Assembly: GCA_028583605.1 (NCBI GenBank)
Contig: CM053325.1
Span: 40,289,435 to 40,353,434 of the forward strand
DNA from: Dastarcus helophoroides
Lineage: Eukaryota > Arthropoda > Insecta > Coleoptera > Bothrideridae
Length of the DNA: 64,000 nt
Direction of reading: 5' to 3'
Shown here: positions 48,159 to 60,195 of the stretch, piece after piece
How positions within the stretch are numbered: the stretch's first letter is position 1
How the letters are laid out: the number at the start of each line of letters is the position of its first letter
Made by a program: the position numbers and the translations under genes
The notes under the pieces: generated by a model
Seen by the model: only the letters and a program-made list of their open reading frames with translations
Told to the model about the DNA's origin: nothing
Databases searched by the model: none

Positions 48159-48780
48159 CTGTGAGAAATTTTTAGTGTTCCAAATATGTAGAAGTAATTA
48201 GTTTTGATTGTTAAAATTGTTTAAAAACTGTAAATCTATTCGTGTCATTCTTTAACAAAAAGAAAAAAATAATAAATATTTTTAGATAAAAAACTCGTTT
48301 TTACATTCTACACAAACAGGATAATTTCAGTTCAGTAAAATGGCATTACTTGTGTGTTGGTCAGTTTTAAATTTTAAATATATTCGGTAGGTTAAGTGAA
48401 TCTAATATTTAAGTTCCATATTTTAGATATTTTTTAGCTATTATAAGAGTTCTTAAAGTTAAATAATGAATTATTGTACTGTTGAACCTAGGGGACATTT
48501 TAAAAACGGCCGCGAACAATTCAGTGCCGTGGAAAACGATTTTAAAGGTGATCCGTCGCAATATAACTAAAATGATCAATAGCACCATATATTGCCTAAT
48601 ATTTAATAAAACATCGCTTAGTAAATCTATGAAATTATTTTCCAATAAGTGTAAATCTATAGCAGCTAGACAATTATTTAATACAACTGAGTAAGTGGCC
48701 AAATAATAATATTAATAATCATAGATTAGACTAAATAGATATCGAAGAATTCAAAGACGTAAAATTGACAACAAAACTAA
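48159..48780. other. Intron, nothing recognised
   Basis: Intron just before the long acidic exon (minus direction). Overlapping short open frames on both strands at 48409-48702 show no recognisable domain. No repeat match within the window. Confidence 0.4.
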
Positions 48781-48829
48781 TAACGAAAAACACTAGAAGA
48801 TGTATGGAAGTAATAGTGAGAACTAAAAA

Positions 48830-49230
48830 TTGAAAGGCACCAGGGCCAGATAAGATTTAAAACTTCTAGTGGAAAAGGTTTTCAGTTATACACAAGTACT
48901 TCGCAAAAGAGTTCAATAATATAATGATTAACTTTAATAAATTCCCACCACTTTTAACAGAAGCAAGCACCTAACTAATCCCAAAGGATCTAGATGATAG
49001 TAAACCCTAGCCAAATATAGGCCCCTAACATGTCTACCAAACCTATATCAAATATTAACATCTTGTATAAATGACCAAATCTATAAGCATATCTTGGAAA
49101 ACCACATAATAACGGAACAACAGAAAAAATGTACTTGAAATGGGAGAGGATGTAAGGAACAACTCATTATAGACTCTTTAATCTTAGGACACAACAGAAA
49201 ACAAAGCCGAAACCTCCATGCATCATACAG
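48830..49230 (+). pseudogene. LINE reverse transcriptase relic
   Basis: The plus strand reads WKAPGPDKI with a stop, then FPPLLTEAST, IPKDLDDSKP, GPLTCLPNLYQILTSCINDQ and LENHIITEQQKKC. The A-P-G-P-D and L-T-C-L-P-x-x-Y motifs are typical of non-LTR reverse transcriptases. Several in-frame stops mark it as dead. Confidence 0.7.
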
Positions 49231-49702
49231 AGGGTCCATCTAGTGCGAAATAGTAATGTATCTCAATAGTGACTGAAGTTATGAAGAACTTTTAGGAATC
49301 AATTCCTTATTTTTTCCAAGGTTCTACAAAATGTAAATATGGCGGAGTATACAATGTGTTTATTTTTCCCTGTACAGGTACCAACTTTATTTTTTACATT
49401 AGAACCTGTATTTTTTATTTAATTTCCTGATTTATTACGAAAAATAAATATTTAATTAAATATGCAGCATATTTTTAAGTTATTCTTGCGGCGATTCCCG
49501 GTGGTCACACTGTATAAAGACATGTATATTCATTCAAAGGAGATGCACTTACTGTTAGTGCACGCACTCTGGTTCAGATTAACAACAAATCCATTAAACA
49601 CAATCTTAGACGCAACAAAATATGGCTTCGAATTTAAAGACAAGTGGAAAACAATATATAATCTTTTATACTTATTCTACTTGGATGATCTCAAAATATA
49701 TA

Positions 49703-51536
49703 CCGGGTGTTTTTTTTAGTTGGGAGGTTACATTTATATGGAGTATCACTTATTATAAAGGCAAACTGATTTTGTCGATATGGCTAATCGGAGCTAAACT
49801 ACCTTTCAAAAATATTTTCAACTTCCTCCCACTTCCCGTTATACCGGAAGTAGACATCAACTTTCTTATTTTAAATAGCAACCCACAAATTTTATATTTT
49901 ATTTGGATTCTACGTAGAAAAATAAGGTGAGCTTATGTATACATGTTTATTGATATATTTGGTAGTTTTTAAGATATTTCAATTTTTCGAAAAAAAATGA
50001 CAGAAAAGAGGGTTATTTTGACTCTTTGTATCTTTTTTATTATTTGCAATAAAAACATGAAATTTAAACTGAAGTCATGAAATATTATGAAGACTATAAT
50101 AACGTAATCAAGTTTTACATTTATTACACAGGGTGATAAAAATTTTGTGATCTTTTTTGTTTTTGTTTTATTCAAAAAAACTCTCTTTTTTTAAATAGGA
50201 ACTATGTGTTTTTTAAACATTTTTGAATTCCTCACGTAAAAAGAAGAAAAAAGTTATATGACTAATTTTTTAAAATTCTGCACTGTTACAGAGATATAAT
50301 GCAAAATAAAAAAGAAAAATATATCTTTTTTTTCTAGTAGCAACTTGGTAGCAGACAACAAAATTTTCAAAAAAAAAATAACCACAAAGCCCAAGAATTT
50401 TAGGCTAAATAACATTTAAAAGATAACCGCACAAGACGAATAAGTTTTTGACTAATTGTTAAAACACTTATTGAAAAATGTTTAGGTAGCTACGAATGTA
50501 AGTTTCGTAAAAATGGTTTATTAAACAGACTTCTCATTTTTGGGGTAATGAAAATCAACAACAAATGTTCAAAAAAATTCGTCCTTTAACTGTTATGCTG
50601 TTAGATTAGAACTCGAGATTTTTAAGCGTTAAATTTTACAATGAAAATCAAAATGGAAATTTTTTAGTGATTTTTTTACGACTACTGCATGACAAGCATA
50701 TTGCTAGAAACAATAGGATGTGCTTAAAAACGTTACTCAATTCGAAATCTTAAAATATGTCTTTAAATGTATTGAAACAGAAGATCGCCCTTGTTATTCT
50801 TGATGTAAATTTTTTGTCAATTATTTTTGTTTTCCATTACTTATTATGATTAATTCTTTAAGCTTTTATTCCCTACAGTTAATTTCCTACTTGAACAAAA
50901 AAGAGATGTTTAATTCTTTTTATTTTGAGATTTATGTAAAATACCTCTGTAACGGCACAAAATTTTAAAAAATAAGTAATATACCTTTTTTCTTCTTTTT
51001 ATGTGAAGAATCCAAAAATGATTAAAAAACCTATAGTTCCTATTTAAAAAAACAGAGTTTTTTTGAATAAAACAACAACAGCAAAGATTATAAAATTTCC
51101 ATCACTCTGTATAATAAATGTAAAATCTGTTTACCTTATCATAGTCTTTATAATATTCCGTGACTTCAACCCAAATTTCATGTTTTTACTGCAAATAATA
51201 AAAAAGATGCAAAGAGTTAAAATAACCCTTTTTTCTGTCATTTTTTTTCGAAAAATTGAAATATCTTTAAAACTATCAAAGGTAGCGATAAACATGTATA
51301 CATAAGCTCATCTTATTTTTTTACGTAAAATCCAAATAAAATATAAAATTTGTGGGTTGCCATTTAAAATAAGAAAGTTGATGTCTACTTCCGGTGTAAT
51401 CGGTAGTGGGGGGAAGTTAAAAATATTTTTAGAAGATAGTTTAACCTCAATTAGCCCCATCGAACAAAATCAGTTTGCCTTTATAATTAGCAGTACTCCA
51501 TATAAAGGTAACCTCCCCACTAAAAAAAACACCCGG
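49703..51536. mobile_element. Foldback family A, copy 3 (1.83 kb)
   Basis: Reverse orientation relative to the copies at 28004 and 31474, judged from the central segment (CTGCATGACAAGCATATTGC at about 50685). Full inverted arms and TA flanks. It lies in the intron between the two acidic exons of the muscle gene. Confidence 0.88.
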
Positions 51537-52856
51537 TATATGCCGGCAATGAGTTACTAATAAACATGTTAAACATTGGAGTCGGAATTTTAACTTTAAT
51601 CTCGAAATTCGGACTTTAAACTCAACCTTTCGTGTTTTTTGCAAAAATTTAGACTCTAATCTCTAAATTTCTGGGAAAGAGTCGAAATTTTAGTAAATAA
51701 AAATTGACATTATTGAACGTACCCTGCTTCCAACTGTCAATATTGTTAAAAAAGGAATGTGGTGGGGAGCAACTGTCGTCTGTTTAACCTAACCATAGAG
51801 TATGAAAATTTCTAGAAAAGTGTCGAAGAGATTAAAAACGAAATTTTGAATTTGATCTCGGTATTTTGAGCAAAACGTAAACAATTTGAGAGAAAAGTCA
51901 AATTTTAGGGAAAAAGAGGAAAATTTGACGGCCAGGTGTCGCCAATGAAAACCAGCGATGATTCTCCTCGTCGAGGGAGATTCCATTCTCAAGGAAACTC
52001 CATGTGAATCAACAACAAAAGACTAGCGAATGAAGCTATCCCGTAGTGATTAGTTCTAATTGCTACTATTAACTAAAAATTTGTTAATAAACAGTGTGTT
52101 CTTTATTTGGAAACTCTCATAGCTCTCATTAAAAATTATTTTTAAATTATTTTTCATCTGTCAGAGTAAAATTCTTTTTATTTTAAATAATTATTCAAAT
52201 CGTTAGGGTACCCAAAAACACTTAAAACAATTCAAAATTGTTTTACAGATTGTTTAAAATGAATGTAGCTTGATGTAAGTTTGGATAAATTTTATCGATT
52301 ATAATTACTAATACTAATTATGCATCTCTTATCATTTATATATCACAATTTTTTAATAAAATTATTTTTTTTGTAATTAACAGTACATTAAATATATTGT
52401 TATTGTTGCATATTTAAAGTACATTGAGTAGTTATTATTGTAATAAAAAAAATTCAAAAAAATATATTATCTGTCTTTTCCTGTCTGCTTATTCTGAACG
52501 GTTCTCCATTTCCCAAGAAAGTTATTATAACTGAACTTCATTGTATTGCCTATATTCATCAAACAATATTACTTAATATGTTTAAAATCTCCTGCTTGGG
52601 CGGAATGCGATATATTACAATATTAAAAACATATCCTCTACAATATTTGGAACAAATTAAGTCTCTGCCGAAGAAGTTATATGCACTCAAATGTTTTTTG
52701 TCAGAATAATCTAAAGTTTCTACACTAATATTAAAAACAGAATACAGAAGCACATATTGCACATAAAGCTTTAGTAAAACTCAAAGTATGTTTCTGTTTC
52801 ACAAGATATTTTCCAATGATTACTATGTAAGTATATGTCAATGTGACATACTATAC
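51537..52856. other. Intron, nothing recognised
   Basis: AT-rich intronic sequence between family A copy 3 and the acidic exon at 52857. A GC-richer piece near 51930-52000 is not assigned. Confidence 0.35.
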
Positions 52857-53039
52857 CTTTATTAGAACTTAATTTTGGAAGTTCGTCAATTGCAAGTTGT
52901 TGTGGCTCTTCTACCTGTATTTCTTCAATTTCTTCCTGCTTTGATTCTCGTCGAAGTTTTCTTTCATCTTCTAAATTTTCGATTTTTATTTTTTTTGGTT
53001 CTTCTTCGGTTTCTTCTATAGCGTCCGAATGTGTTACCT
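52857..53039 (-). CDS. Glu/Lys-rich linker exon (PEVK-like)
   Basis: A 183-bp exon, phase 1 at both ends, encodes 61 residues with no globular domain. It starts VTHSDAIEETEEEPKK and ends ELPKLSSNK. About a third of the residues are Glu, with Lys, Pro and Val also common, as in the extensible PEVK regions of titin-like proteins. The acceptor is TTTCAG and the donor GTATAG. Frame continuity with both neighbouring exons and the absence of stops support it; the function as an elastic spacer is inferred from composition only. Confidence 0.75.
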
Positions 53040-54184
53040 CTGAAATATTGTTAGTGGAGTATCAAATACAAAAGTTTATGGTTTCAACTGATTAAAACAT
53101 AATACAGATAACTATATCTACACATGAGGAGGTAAAATTCGCAGCAAAAACTTCCAGAAATATATTACGTGACGTCACATCAAGTGAAATTGGAAAATTT
53201 GGGTGTTCGTCCGCTAGGATGTTTCTTCGACACGCACAATGTTCTGCTTCATAAGATCGCATTATAACATTGCACTAGCGATGCATCCTAATAATCAGGA
53301 AACCTCTTCCTTGAAACTATAAGCAACCAATATTTTATCTCTGGGAAGTTTTAGGGTGGTCTTTTTTTGCTGCTACATAGACAAGTATACACACAACTTT
53401 GGGGAAACTCAATAATACTTACAAAATTGTTGGTGGTATCAAATTTTTCAAAAATCTTCAAACTACTTACAACTGGGATTATTATAAATAAATGTTACAC
53501 TATACGAATACCACACATAGCTTTAAAAACTGATAAAAAAATTGTGTAAAATCTGTACGTATGTGTCGAAAATATAAATTTTAATTAATTATTAATATTA
53601 GATATATTAAGAAAGTTTGTTTATTGATATTGATATTGGCGCACAAAATCTAATAAGAAAATGCAAAACATAAAATCAGGGTAAGATAAGGATAATTAAA
53701 TACTGGTAAAATTGCAAAAATGCATTTAATAATAATTACAGTGGATGAAACCACCACATCATGCAGGGAATACTACTTTAATCAAAATAATATATAAATA
53801 TATTATTATTATTATAAATATAATAAAAGAATAAATTAAAATAATATACTTATTTATTTATTATTTTTGTTGATGCAATTGCATTGTAAATTGTGAAGTT
53901 GTAATAATTTTCAGTGATGAAGACAAAGAATATGCAGGTAGAAACAAATTTGCTTCTCACTACAGGGATCTTAAAAACGGTAAGAGATACAGCATCAGTT
54001 AGAGTAAGATAACGTTGCATAATTTGTTGAGCAGTAATATGCAGTTGCGAAATCAAAAATTTCCTGATGCCATTGAGATTTTTGAAAAAAAGTAATATTT
54101 TGGATTTTTGTTTTTAATTTTTTCTGGCGTGATTTAAAGAGTAATCGAAAATCTAAAACCACTTTATAATTGGCGCTTTTTATC
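53040..54184. other. Intron, nothing recognised
   Basis: AT-rich intron between the acidic exon and element P copy 2, with a TA-rich patch at 53785-53850. No gene or repeat match. Confidence 0.35.
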
Positions 54185-54195
54185 CTTTACAGGTT

Positions 54196-54402
54196 AAAAA
54201 ATTGAGATACAAATCTTGTTCCCTGAAACCAAGAAAGATTATCATCTTCAGAGAGATGCACAGTATCACACACAGATGATAGCTTAGGTATCGAAACGCG
54301 TTAGAGTAACCTTTGTTGTGTTTTTTAATCTTTCTTGCTTTTAGGACACAAGATTTGTATTTCAATTTTTAAAATAATCAAGGACCAGTCCGTTCCACCA
54401 AA
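54196..54402. mobile_element. Penelope-end foldback P, copy 2, 11-bp duplication
   Basis: Hairpin-like 207-bp element flanked by CTTTACAGGTT (54185-54195) and CTTTACAAGTT (54403-54413). The arms are inverted ATACAAATCTTGTTCCCTGA and the counterpart near 54340. The centre holds GATGATAGCTTAGGTATCGA, the hammerhead-like stem II, next to an inverted CTGAAGATGAT piece, so the RNA motif is rearranged here. Confidence 0.75.
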
Positions 54403-55092
54403 CTTTACAAGTTAGCTAGCATAAAATAAATACGGACCTGTACTTTTTATTGTATCATTGTGTAACTTTTAAATATCTGATTTTAGTGATGCATCAAACT
54501 TTTATGTGGCTAAATGTTTCGTAATTAAAAGCTATTATCGAGCCAAAAAGCCTTTTTTTTTAGATTAATGTATTTTGTATTTTTGAAAAATAGTTTACCA
54601 TAATGTAATAAAATAAGACAAACGAAATAAGACAGTTATTGTTTTACTTCTTATTATTTATTCTCAATATCCATAGTTACTTTCTTTGTAGTTGTTAGTC
54701 ATTATATTTGGTGGTAAGTTATTTTTTTAAAAATCTCAAAAGCAGCAAAAGATATTTTCCATTTCTCAACAGAGTATGCCTGACTTCCAAGTTGTTGTGC
54801 AACTGCGATAAAATTTAAAAAATAACGGATTATGAAAGAGTTTGAGGGAAGCTGAACTTAATTTCGCCAAGATATCCTCAGAATATTATTACTAAAAAGT
54901 GGAATCACTCTTATAATGAAAAACAATTATATTTCTGGAAATAACCAAGGCTATCGTTAAAGTTAATCTTGGAAGTTTGTCCGAAAAATGGTTTGATTTT
55001 TCATGATTATATTTTTGTTATTTTAGAGATCGCTGTTGAGATTAAATATAAATTATATATTATATAATTTACTTAATAATGAGAATACTTAC

Positions 55093-55380
55093 TGTGCACA
55101 GTGACGAAACTTTTGCTGTTTACAGTGCCCAATGTATTAGTTATAAACACTTCGTACTCTCCCTGCTCTTCGTATTTTATCAAGTTTACTGCGAGATTAA
55201 ATGTTTCATATCTTTGGGTGTCCCTACTTATTTTTATCCTAGCATCAGCTGACACTTCTCGTCCATTTCGTAACCATTTAACAGTAGGTGCCGGACAGGC
55301 TTCCACCTGTACCTCCAAGTGAAGTGTTGCACCCTCTTCTACCGTAGTATCATTTAATTTTTTTATTATCCTTGGCGCAC
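55093..55380 (-). CDS. Ig-domain exon (complete Ig)
   Basis: A 288-bp exon in phase 1 at both ends encodes one whole I-set Ig of about 95 residues. It starts APRIIKKLNDTTVEEG, has the Cys in VEACPAP, the core Trp in VKWLRNG, the EEQGEYEVF strand and the closing NTLGTVNSK. The acceptor is TTTTAAG and the donor GTAAGT. It joins the preceding exon through a Cys codon and the next through a Lys codon. The tyrosine motif reads E-Q-G-E-Y rather than D-x-G-x-Y, common in muscle Ig repeats. It lies directly before the acidic region. Confidence 0.88.
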
Positions 55381-55524
55381 CTTAAAATGACCAAATATGA
55401 TAAAATTCTTTAATAATATTTTTATAAAATTATGCGATACAATAACTATTGCATTGGGGATTAGGGATTTAATAAATATGTGTACTAGTCTCTTGAACTT
55501 TCCCCTTCCGATTAATTTGACACA

Positions 55525-56255
55525 TGTGTACACCACCGTGTTCAATTTAAGACTAACCCTTTTTGAACATCATTTGCACAGTTGATAGGCCAATAATTTT
55601 AGTACTTTATATGAATTCCTACGTCATTTTTTACAAATATTTCATTTTTAAGAAGATAATGCAATTGAAAGAAAGAAAAAAAAGATACGGATATGAATTG
55701 TATTTTTTAAATAGAACACCCCATATATTTTTTATTGGTTAGATAGAGAATTAAATTTCCTTTAAAAATATGTAACACTGAAAATATCTAGCACTAACCG
55801 TTCATGATTTAAACTTGCTTGTATTTTAAGAAAAATAATACATGTCATTGTTAGCAACTTTAGCAACTTTCATCAAACACCAACAATGGGCAAAAAATAA
55901 TATTTTTATGCATCGTTTTTAACACGATTATCCTTTTCTCTCAAGCAGGTAATGATGTAGTATGTGATTTTTAACATATAACAATTTTTGCAAATCATTT
56001 AACATATTGGCACTCGAATTATAACCAAATTCAAATCTCTATCCAATCGTACAAAATAAAATGTTCCATTCAAAGAAATAAAATTTATATTCGTATCCTT
56101 TTTTCTCCTACGTTTAAATGTTTTTCCTTGTGAAGAAATAAAATATTTGGAAAAAATTACCTGGGAATTCATATAACATGCCAAAATTATTAGCTTATTA
56201 CCTCTAAAAATGATATTCAAAAAATGTACGTCTTAGATTTAACACGGTGTACATC
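55525..56255. mobile_element. Foldback family K (~0.73 kb)
   Basis: The ends read TGTACACCACCGTGTTCAAT at the left and ACACGGTGTACATCG at the right, inverted. Arms include CCCTTTTTGAACATCATTTGC and its counterpart near 56215, and the AGAACACCCCATATATTTTT motif shared by the TA-target families. A second partial copy follows directly at 56262-56620 in the same direction as the left arm. Confidence 0.65.
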
Positions 56256-57404
56256 GTTTCCATACTAAGGCCCACCCTTTTTGAACATCATTTGCAGAGT
56301 TAATAAACCAATAATTTTGATTCCTTATATACATTCCTACGTAATTTTTTCCAAATTTTTCATTTTTTCGGAGGAAAAAATCATTGAAAGTAAAAGAAAC
56401 GGGTTACAGATATAAATAGTATTTCTTTAAAAGAACATTCTGTACCCTTTCATGCGACTGCATAAAGAATTCAATTTTCGCTACGAATATGTAACGTTTG
56501 CCATATAGAAATTTAAACGTTGCTGCTTTAAACGATGTTTGCCGTTATTGGTTCGATTCGGAATTTCTCAGAATAAAACTCAACTGATGTGGGTGAGGAT
56601 TAGTGAACTAGTCTAATTTCTATTAAAATGTGCACACCAGCTAAAATAATTTCAAAACTATATTTGATTGAAAACAATTTTAATGTTGTTATAAGCGACA
56701 GTGATTCAGACTAGAGCAAACTAAAAATATTATTTCTATAATAGTTGAACTCGATGATCGTTTGTGTGGTTGTAATAAAATTCAGTTTTAAATTTTTTTT
56801 ATTATGTTGTACCCAGTGGCGAATTATCCATAAATTAAACTAAACAGGTGCCTGGGGGACGAATTTGAAAATGGAACCAAGTTTACAACATGTCCTTTTT
56901 TTTAGTTCTCAAAGTACATTGTCAAGAAGTGCCACTCGAAATTCCGTCTTGCCTTCTAAATTGATTTGTTCATTCGTCGCACCAAGTTTTTGGGGAACTA
57001 CTTCAAAAGTTTTCCTGCCAACAGTGCCACCTAAACTCCCTTCTCCCCTGTTTTTGTTTTGTTATTTAGGAATCCTAAATTATTTCCCTCTTTCAGAATT
57101 TAAATTTGGCACGCCACCACTACCTTGGAATTTTTAGTGAATTATTAACCCCTATTTATTAGTAAACTATGAACGGTCTTAGCAACGCCCCTTTAAAATG
57201 ACCACTGGCCAATGTACCCTCCTTACGGATCATCCTGTCTAAACTGAACTGGCAATACTACATTAAAAATAAATTAAATAAAGTCTACAAGATCTTGTGG
57301 CCATGGGGACATCGAGAGGTCTTGGGGGCTATCCCCTAAGATAGACTTTGGCAGCAGTCATCAGACCAACTGTAAGCTAAGGTTTTATAAGTTGGTGGCC
57401 AAAG

Positions 57405-58265
57405 TCAAAGTGCAACACTTATAAAACAAAAGCTAACCCACATCCAGAGTCTAGCGTGTCTGGTGGTGATAGGAGCAATTAAATCTCCTTCAACAACGGA
57501 TATGGAGGTGATCTTGTGCCTGCTACCTATCGCTATATATATAGAGGGGGCGGCACAGGTTTCGGTTCTTCGCTTGCGAGCTGGAAAAATATGAAATATG
57601 GCAGGAAAAATGGTGGGCCACCTGCGCATAATTAAGGGAGCGCTCCAAGAGGCTTCCATTCTAGGGTAGGATAGGGTGCCCGATGGATCATCTACCAGTG
57701 AGATAAAACTTCACAAAATCTTACCACATAAAAATGGATGAACCGCAGGCCAGGATACACAAATAGATAGAAAACAAATACGGACAATGAAACAGAAATC
57801 TTTGAGGAAGACCTGAACCTAAACGTAAATATTAAATTAAATAAATACCCAACAATTTGTGAAGATTTTGGGAATTTTATATAGCATCGAACAAATGACG
57901 CAACTGAACATCACAGAAAAATATATCCAAATAAAGACGAACAGCCAGGCATCCCCTAAAGCTTAAGGAATGTGAAAACAAACTCAATGCTGGTATGGAA
58001 CTGCAACCTAGCTTTAGAACGTCTATCACTTGAAAATCTTGGATCAAAGGACATTCTGGAAAAGACGAAAACGAACGCGCTAACAAACTGGCGAGAAGGA
58101 GTTCGAAAGAAAAATTCGTTGGACCAGAACCAACCCTTCCCATGCCTGATCAATAAAGAAATTCATCGTAAACACAAAGCCCAATGGGCGTCAATAACAA
58201 CATGCAGACGGACTCGCGCCTTCATTGGAATGCCGTGCAAGAAAAGGGAAAAACTATGCCTATAA
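57405..58265 (+). pseudogene. LINE (jockey/R1/I-like) C-terminal relic
   Basis: At 57418 the plus strand reads KQKLTHIQSLACLVVIGAIK and continues STTDMEVILCLLPIAIYIEG, a segment found between the RT and RNase H regions of jockey-, R1- and I-type LINEs. Beyond it come stops and frame changes, with an open piece (MLVWNCNLALERLSLENLGS) at about 57990. A dead fragment in the intron between the first two Ig exons. Confidence 0.6.
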
Positions 58266-58329
58266 CTTTTGAGAAATAACCTCAGGAAACTTGTTTTTTA
58301 AGGTGGACTCTTATTGGTGGAAAATATTA

Positions 58330-59305
58330 TTTTTATTAATTCTATTTAATATTTCTACCACCTAGTGTAAAAATATTTAATTTTTTATTGTTTGTTGACA
58401 ATATTCTAAAACAGTTTTTGAAATATGACTACGTGACATCTAAATTTATTTAAAATGTTACCTCATGAGTTGACAAAAAATAGGTTAGTTTATTTTGCAT
58501 AGAATAGGAGAAAACTAAAAATAGAAGACCAAAATTAGATATAAAAAAAATTTGTTTTTTTAATAAATTATAACAATATAAAAATATAAAAAAGATTGGA
58601 GCACTGAACATCGATGTTTCGCTCTCATTTGAGCTATTTTGAAGCAGTAATCACCAAGAGCATGTAAGTTCCACCCATAATGCCGGAAGGGGTATTAGCC
58701 CTGGGAGTAGTTGTTTCTTGTGGATCGTACCACCGTAAATTATTGATTAAAAAATTTTTTATATAGTTAAATTATTCCATGTTTAAGTATTTTTAAGTAA
58801 CTTGTTACCGAAACAAATTTTACCCAAAAATTAAAACCTATCCTTGTTTAAGAAGGCGGTTCATCGCCATCTATTCTTGTTTCCGCATCCTACTCGCAGT
58901 ACTTTGAAAGGCATAATGGGGTTACCTTTTGCGAGTGGATTAAACTTAAAAAAAATTTCATCCTCATTGTTCCCTTTCCACGTTAAGCACTGCTGACGAG
59001 CTCAAATAAGAGCGAAATATCGGTGTCCAGTGTTACAACTTTTTTTATGTTTTTATATTTTCATAATTTGTCAAAAAAACAAATTAATTTCATATCAAAT
59101 TTTGGTCCTCTATTTTTCAATTTTTCCTATTATATGTAAAATAAACTGACCCATTTTTTGTCAACTGTCATGAGGTGACGTTTTAAATAAATTTAGATAC
59201 CATGTAGTCATATTTCAAAAACTGTTTTAGAATATTGTCAACAAACAATAAAAATTCAAATATTTTCAAACTGGGTCGTAGAAATGTTAAACTTAAATTA
59301 ATAAA
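58330..59305. mobile_element. Foldback family J with hammerhead ribozymes
   Basis: Inverted arms (ATTGTTTGTTGACAATATTC at the left, its complement at 59232-59255) run for about 300 bp each, including GAAGACCAAAATTAGATAT and its counterpart. Toward the centre each arm has a copy of a hammerhead motif in opposite orientation: the right one (58986-59034) is intact, the left one (58605-58655, minus strand) keeps stem II and GAAA but has lost the CUGANGA core. A partial copy is at 33320. Confidence 0.75.
58986..59034 (+). ncRNA. Type-I hammerhead ribozyme
   Basis: All core elements are present in order. Stem I AGCACTG (58986-58992) pairs with CAGTGTT (59028-59034, one G-U). The core CTGACGA (58993-58999) matches CUGANGA. 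Stem II GCTC/GAGC closes an AAATAA loop. GAAA (59014-59017) follows. Stem III is three pairs around TCGG (59020-59023), and the cleavage triplet ends in C at 59027. Self-cleavage of the plus-strand transcript is predicted between 59027 and 59028. Short stem III is typical of motifs in Penelope-like elements and related retroelements. Activity is inferred from the fold. Confidence 0.85.
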
Positions 59306-59522
59306 CTCAGAAAACTTGTAGGGATTTGGAGAGGTCACTGTCGATTAAACATCTTCACAGAATGAAAATTATAAACGACTCGACAGAGCCATATTAAAGC
59401 TTTTGTCGACACTGTAGATGAAGTCATGTTTTATCATTTTCGTTTAAGTTCTGATAATATGATTACGAAGTTACTTTACTTTTAGCATTTTTATTAGAAA
59501 GGACTATATCAAAAATACTTAC

Positions 59523-59698
59523 AATTAACGGTGAGCTTGGCACTAGTTTCAACTGAGCCACATTCATTACTTAATTTGCAAGTGTATTTTCCAGATAAAT
59601 CGCTAGTGACTTCTTTTATGACTAGTTGAATTCCATCGTCTGATTCCATTCTTGTGAATTCTGTTTTTGTTTCTGATATTTCCATTTCGTCTAAATAC
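59523..59698 (-). CDS. Ig-domain exon (C-terminal half of an Ig)
   Basis: This is the most upstream exon visible. It encodes 58 residues, beginning YLDEMEISETK and ending SAKLTVN. It holds the D-x-S-G-K-Y-T-C motif (DLSGKYTC) and the closing N-E-C-G turn of an I-set Ig. The acceptor is TTGTAG and the donor GTAAGT. It enters in phase 2, so the missing upstream exon should supply TG of the conserved Trp codon, the same split seen at the far end of the gene (11612). It leaves in phase 1 and joins the 55-kb exon as T+GT (Cys). The N-terminal half of this Ig was not found in the window. Confidence 0.85.
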
Positions 59699-60195
59699 CT
59701 ACAACGAAATTTTAATGAAATAACAAGAGCAATAAACACAGAAAAAATGTACTTTATACTTAAATAAATTACAAACAATTCAATAAAATTGTGATTAATG
59801 AATCACCAAATAAAACGTGGTTGGCTATGGATAAAAGTGCGGCCTCTTGAAAAACGAGTGCCTTAAGGTAGTTTCCTTGCAAATGCAAAATTTTAAGAAA
59901 TCTTCGAAACTTTAAGCAGAATTAACTAAATTCGAAATTTATACGATGTTAAAATTTGAAGACGATTGACGATTGACCATGAGATAATGGCAGTTATAAA
60001 TGACATTACTTATACAAGGTGGGTCACTAGAAAGGTAATGCCCTGTAGCTCCTACAATTATTTTGATGACAAAAATCTTTTTAATAAAAAGGTACACTAT
60101 TTTAAGGTGCACACTTTAAAATTACATTTAACTATACAGGATCAACATATGCACAGTGGTGCACTTAAGTTGTCCTTTTTTAAGCAGAACACTCT
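59699..60195. other. Intron, nothing recognised
   Basis: AT-rich sequence upstream of the first visible Ig exon. TACAAGGTGGGTCACTAG near 60013 resembles a foldback terminus but no partner arm was found. Confidence 0.35.

Larger units (their letters stand above)
11612..59698 (-). other. Giant Ig-repeat muscle protein gene (titin/sallimus-like), internal part
   Basis: This gene-level entry joins the twelve exons listed separately. Read 59.7 kb to 11.6 kb they encode about nine I-set immunoglobulin domains (first and last partial) with a Glu/Lys-rich segment of roughly 450 residues after the second. Each Ig shows the conserved Trp (W-F/W-V/W-L), the D-x-G-x-Y type motif and a closing N-x-x-G turn. 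Most boundaries are phase 1, and introns inside Igs fall at the Trp codon or near the D-x-G-x-Y strand. Such arrays form elastic or scaffold filaments in insect muscle sarcomeres. No FnIII, kinase, DH or PH domain lies in the window. Titin/sallimus is favoured because of Ig plus PEVK-like order; zormin, obscurin/Unc-89 and projectin are not excluded. Introns are packed with mobile elements. The first and last exons of the gene are outside the window. Confidence 0.85.

Noticed and set aside
51750..51800. Insect telomeric repeat (TTAGG/CCTAA)
   Set aside because: Only a single AACCTAACC is present, with no array.
57877..58153. Minus-strand frames antisense to the LINE relic
   Set aside because: The plus strand carries the recognisable LINE sequence; the minus frames show no domain.
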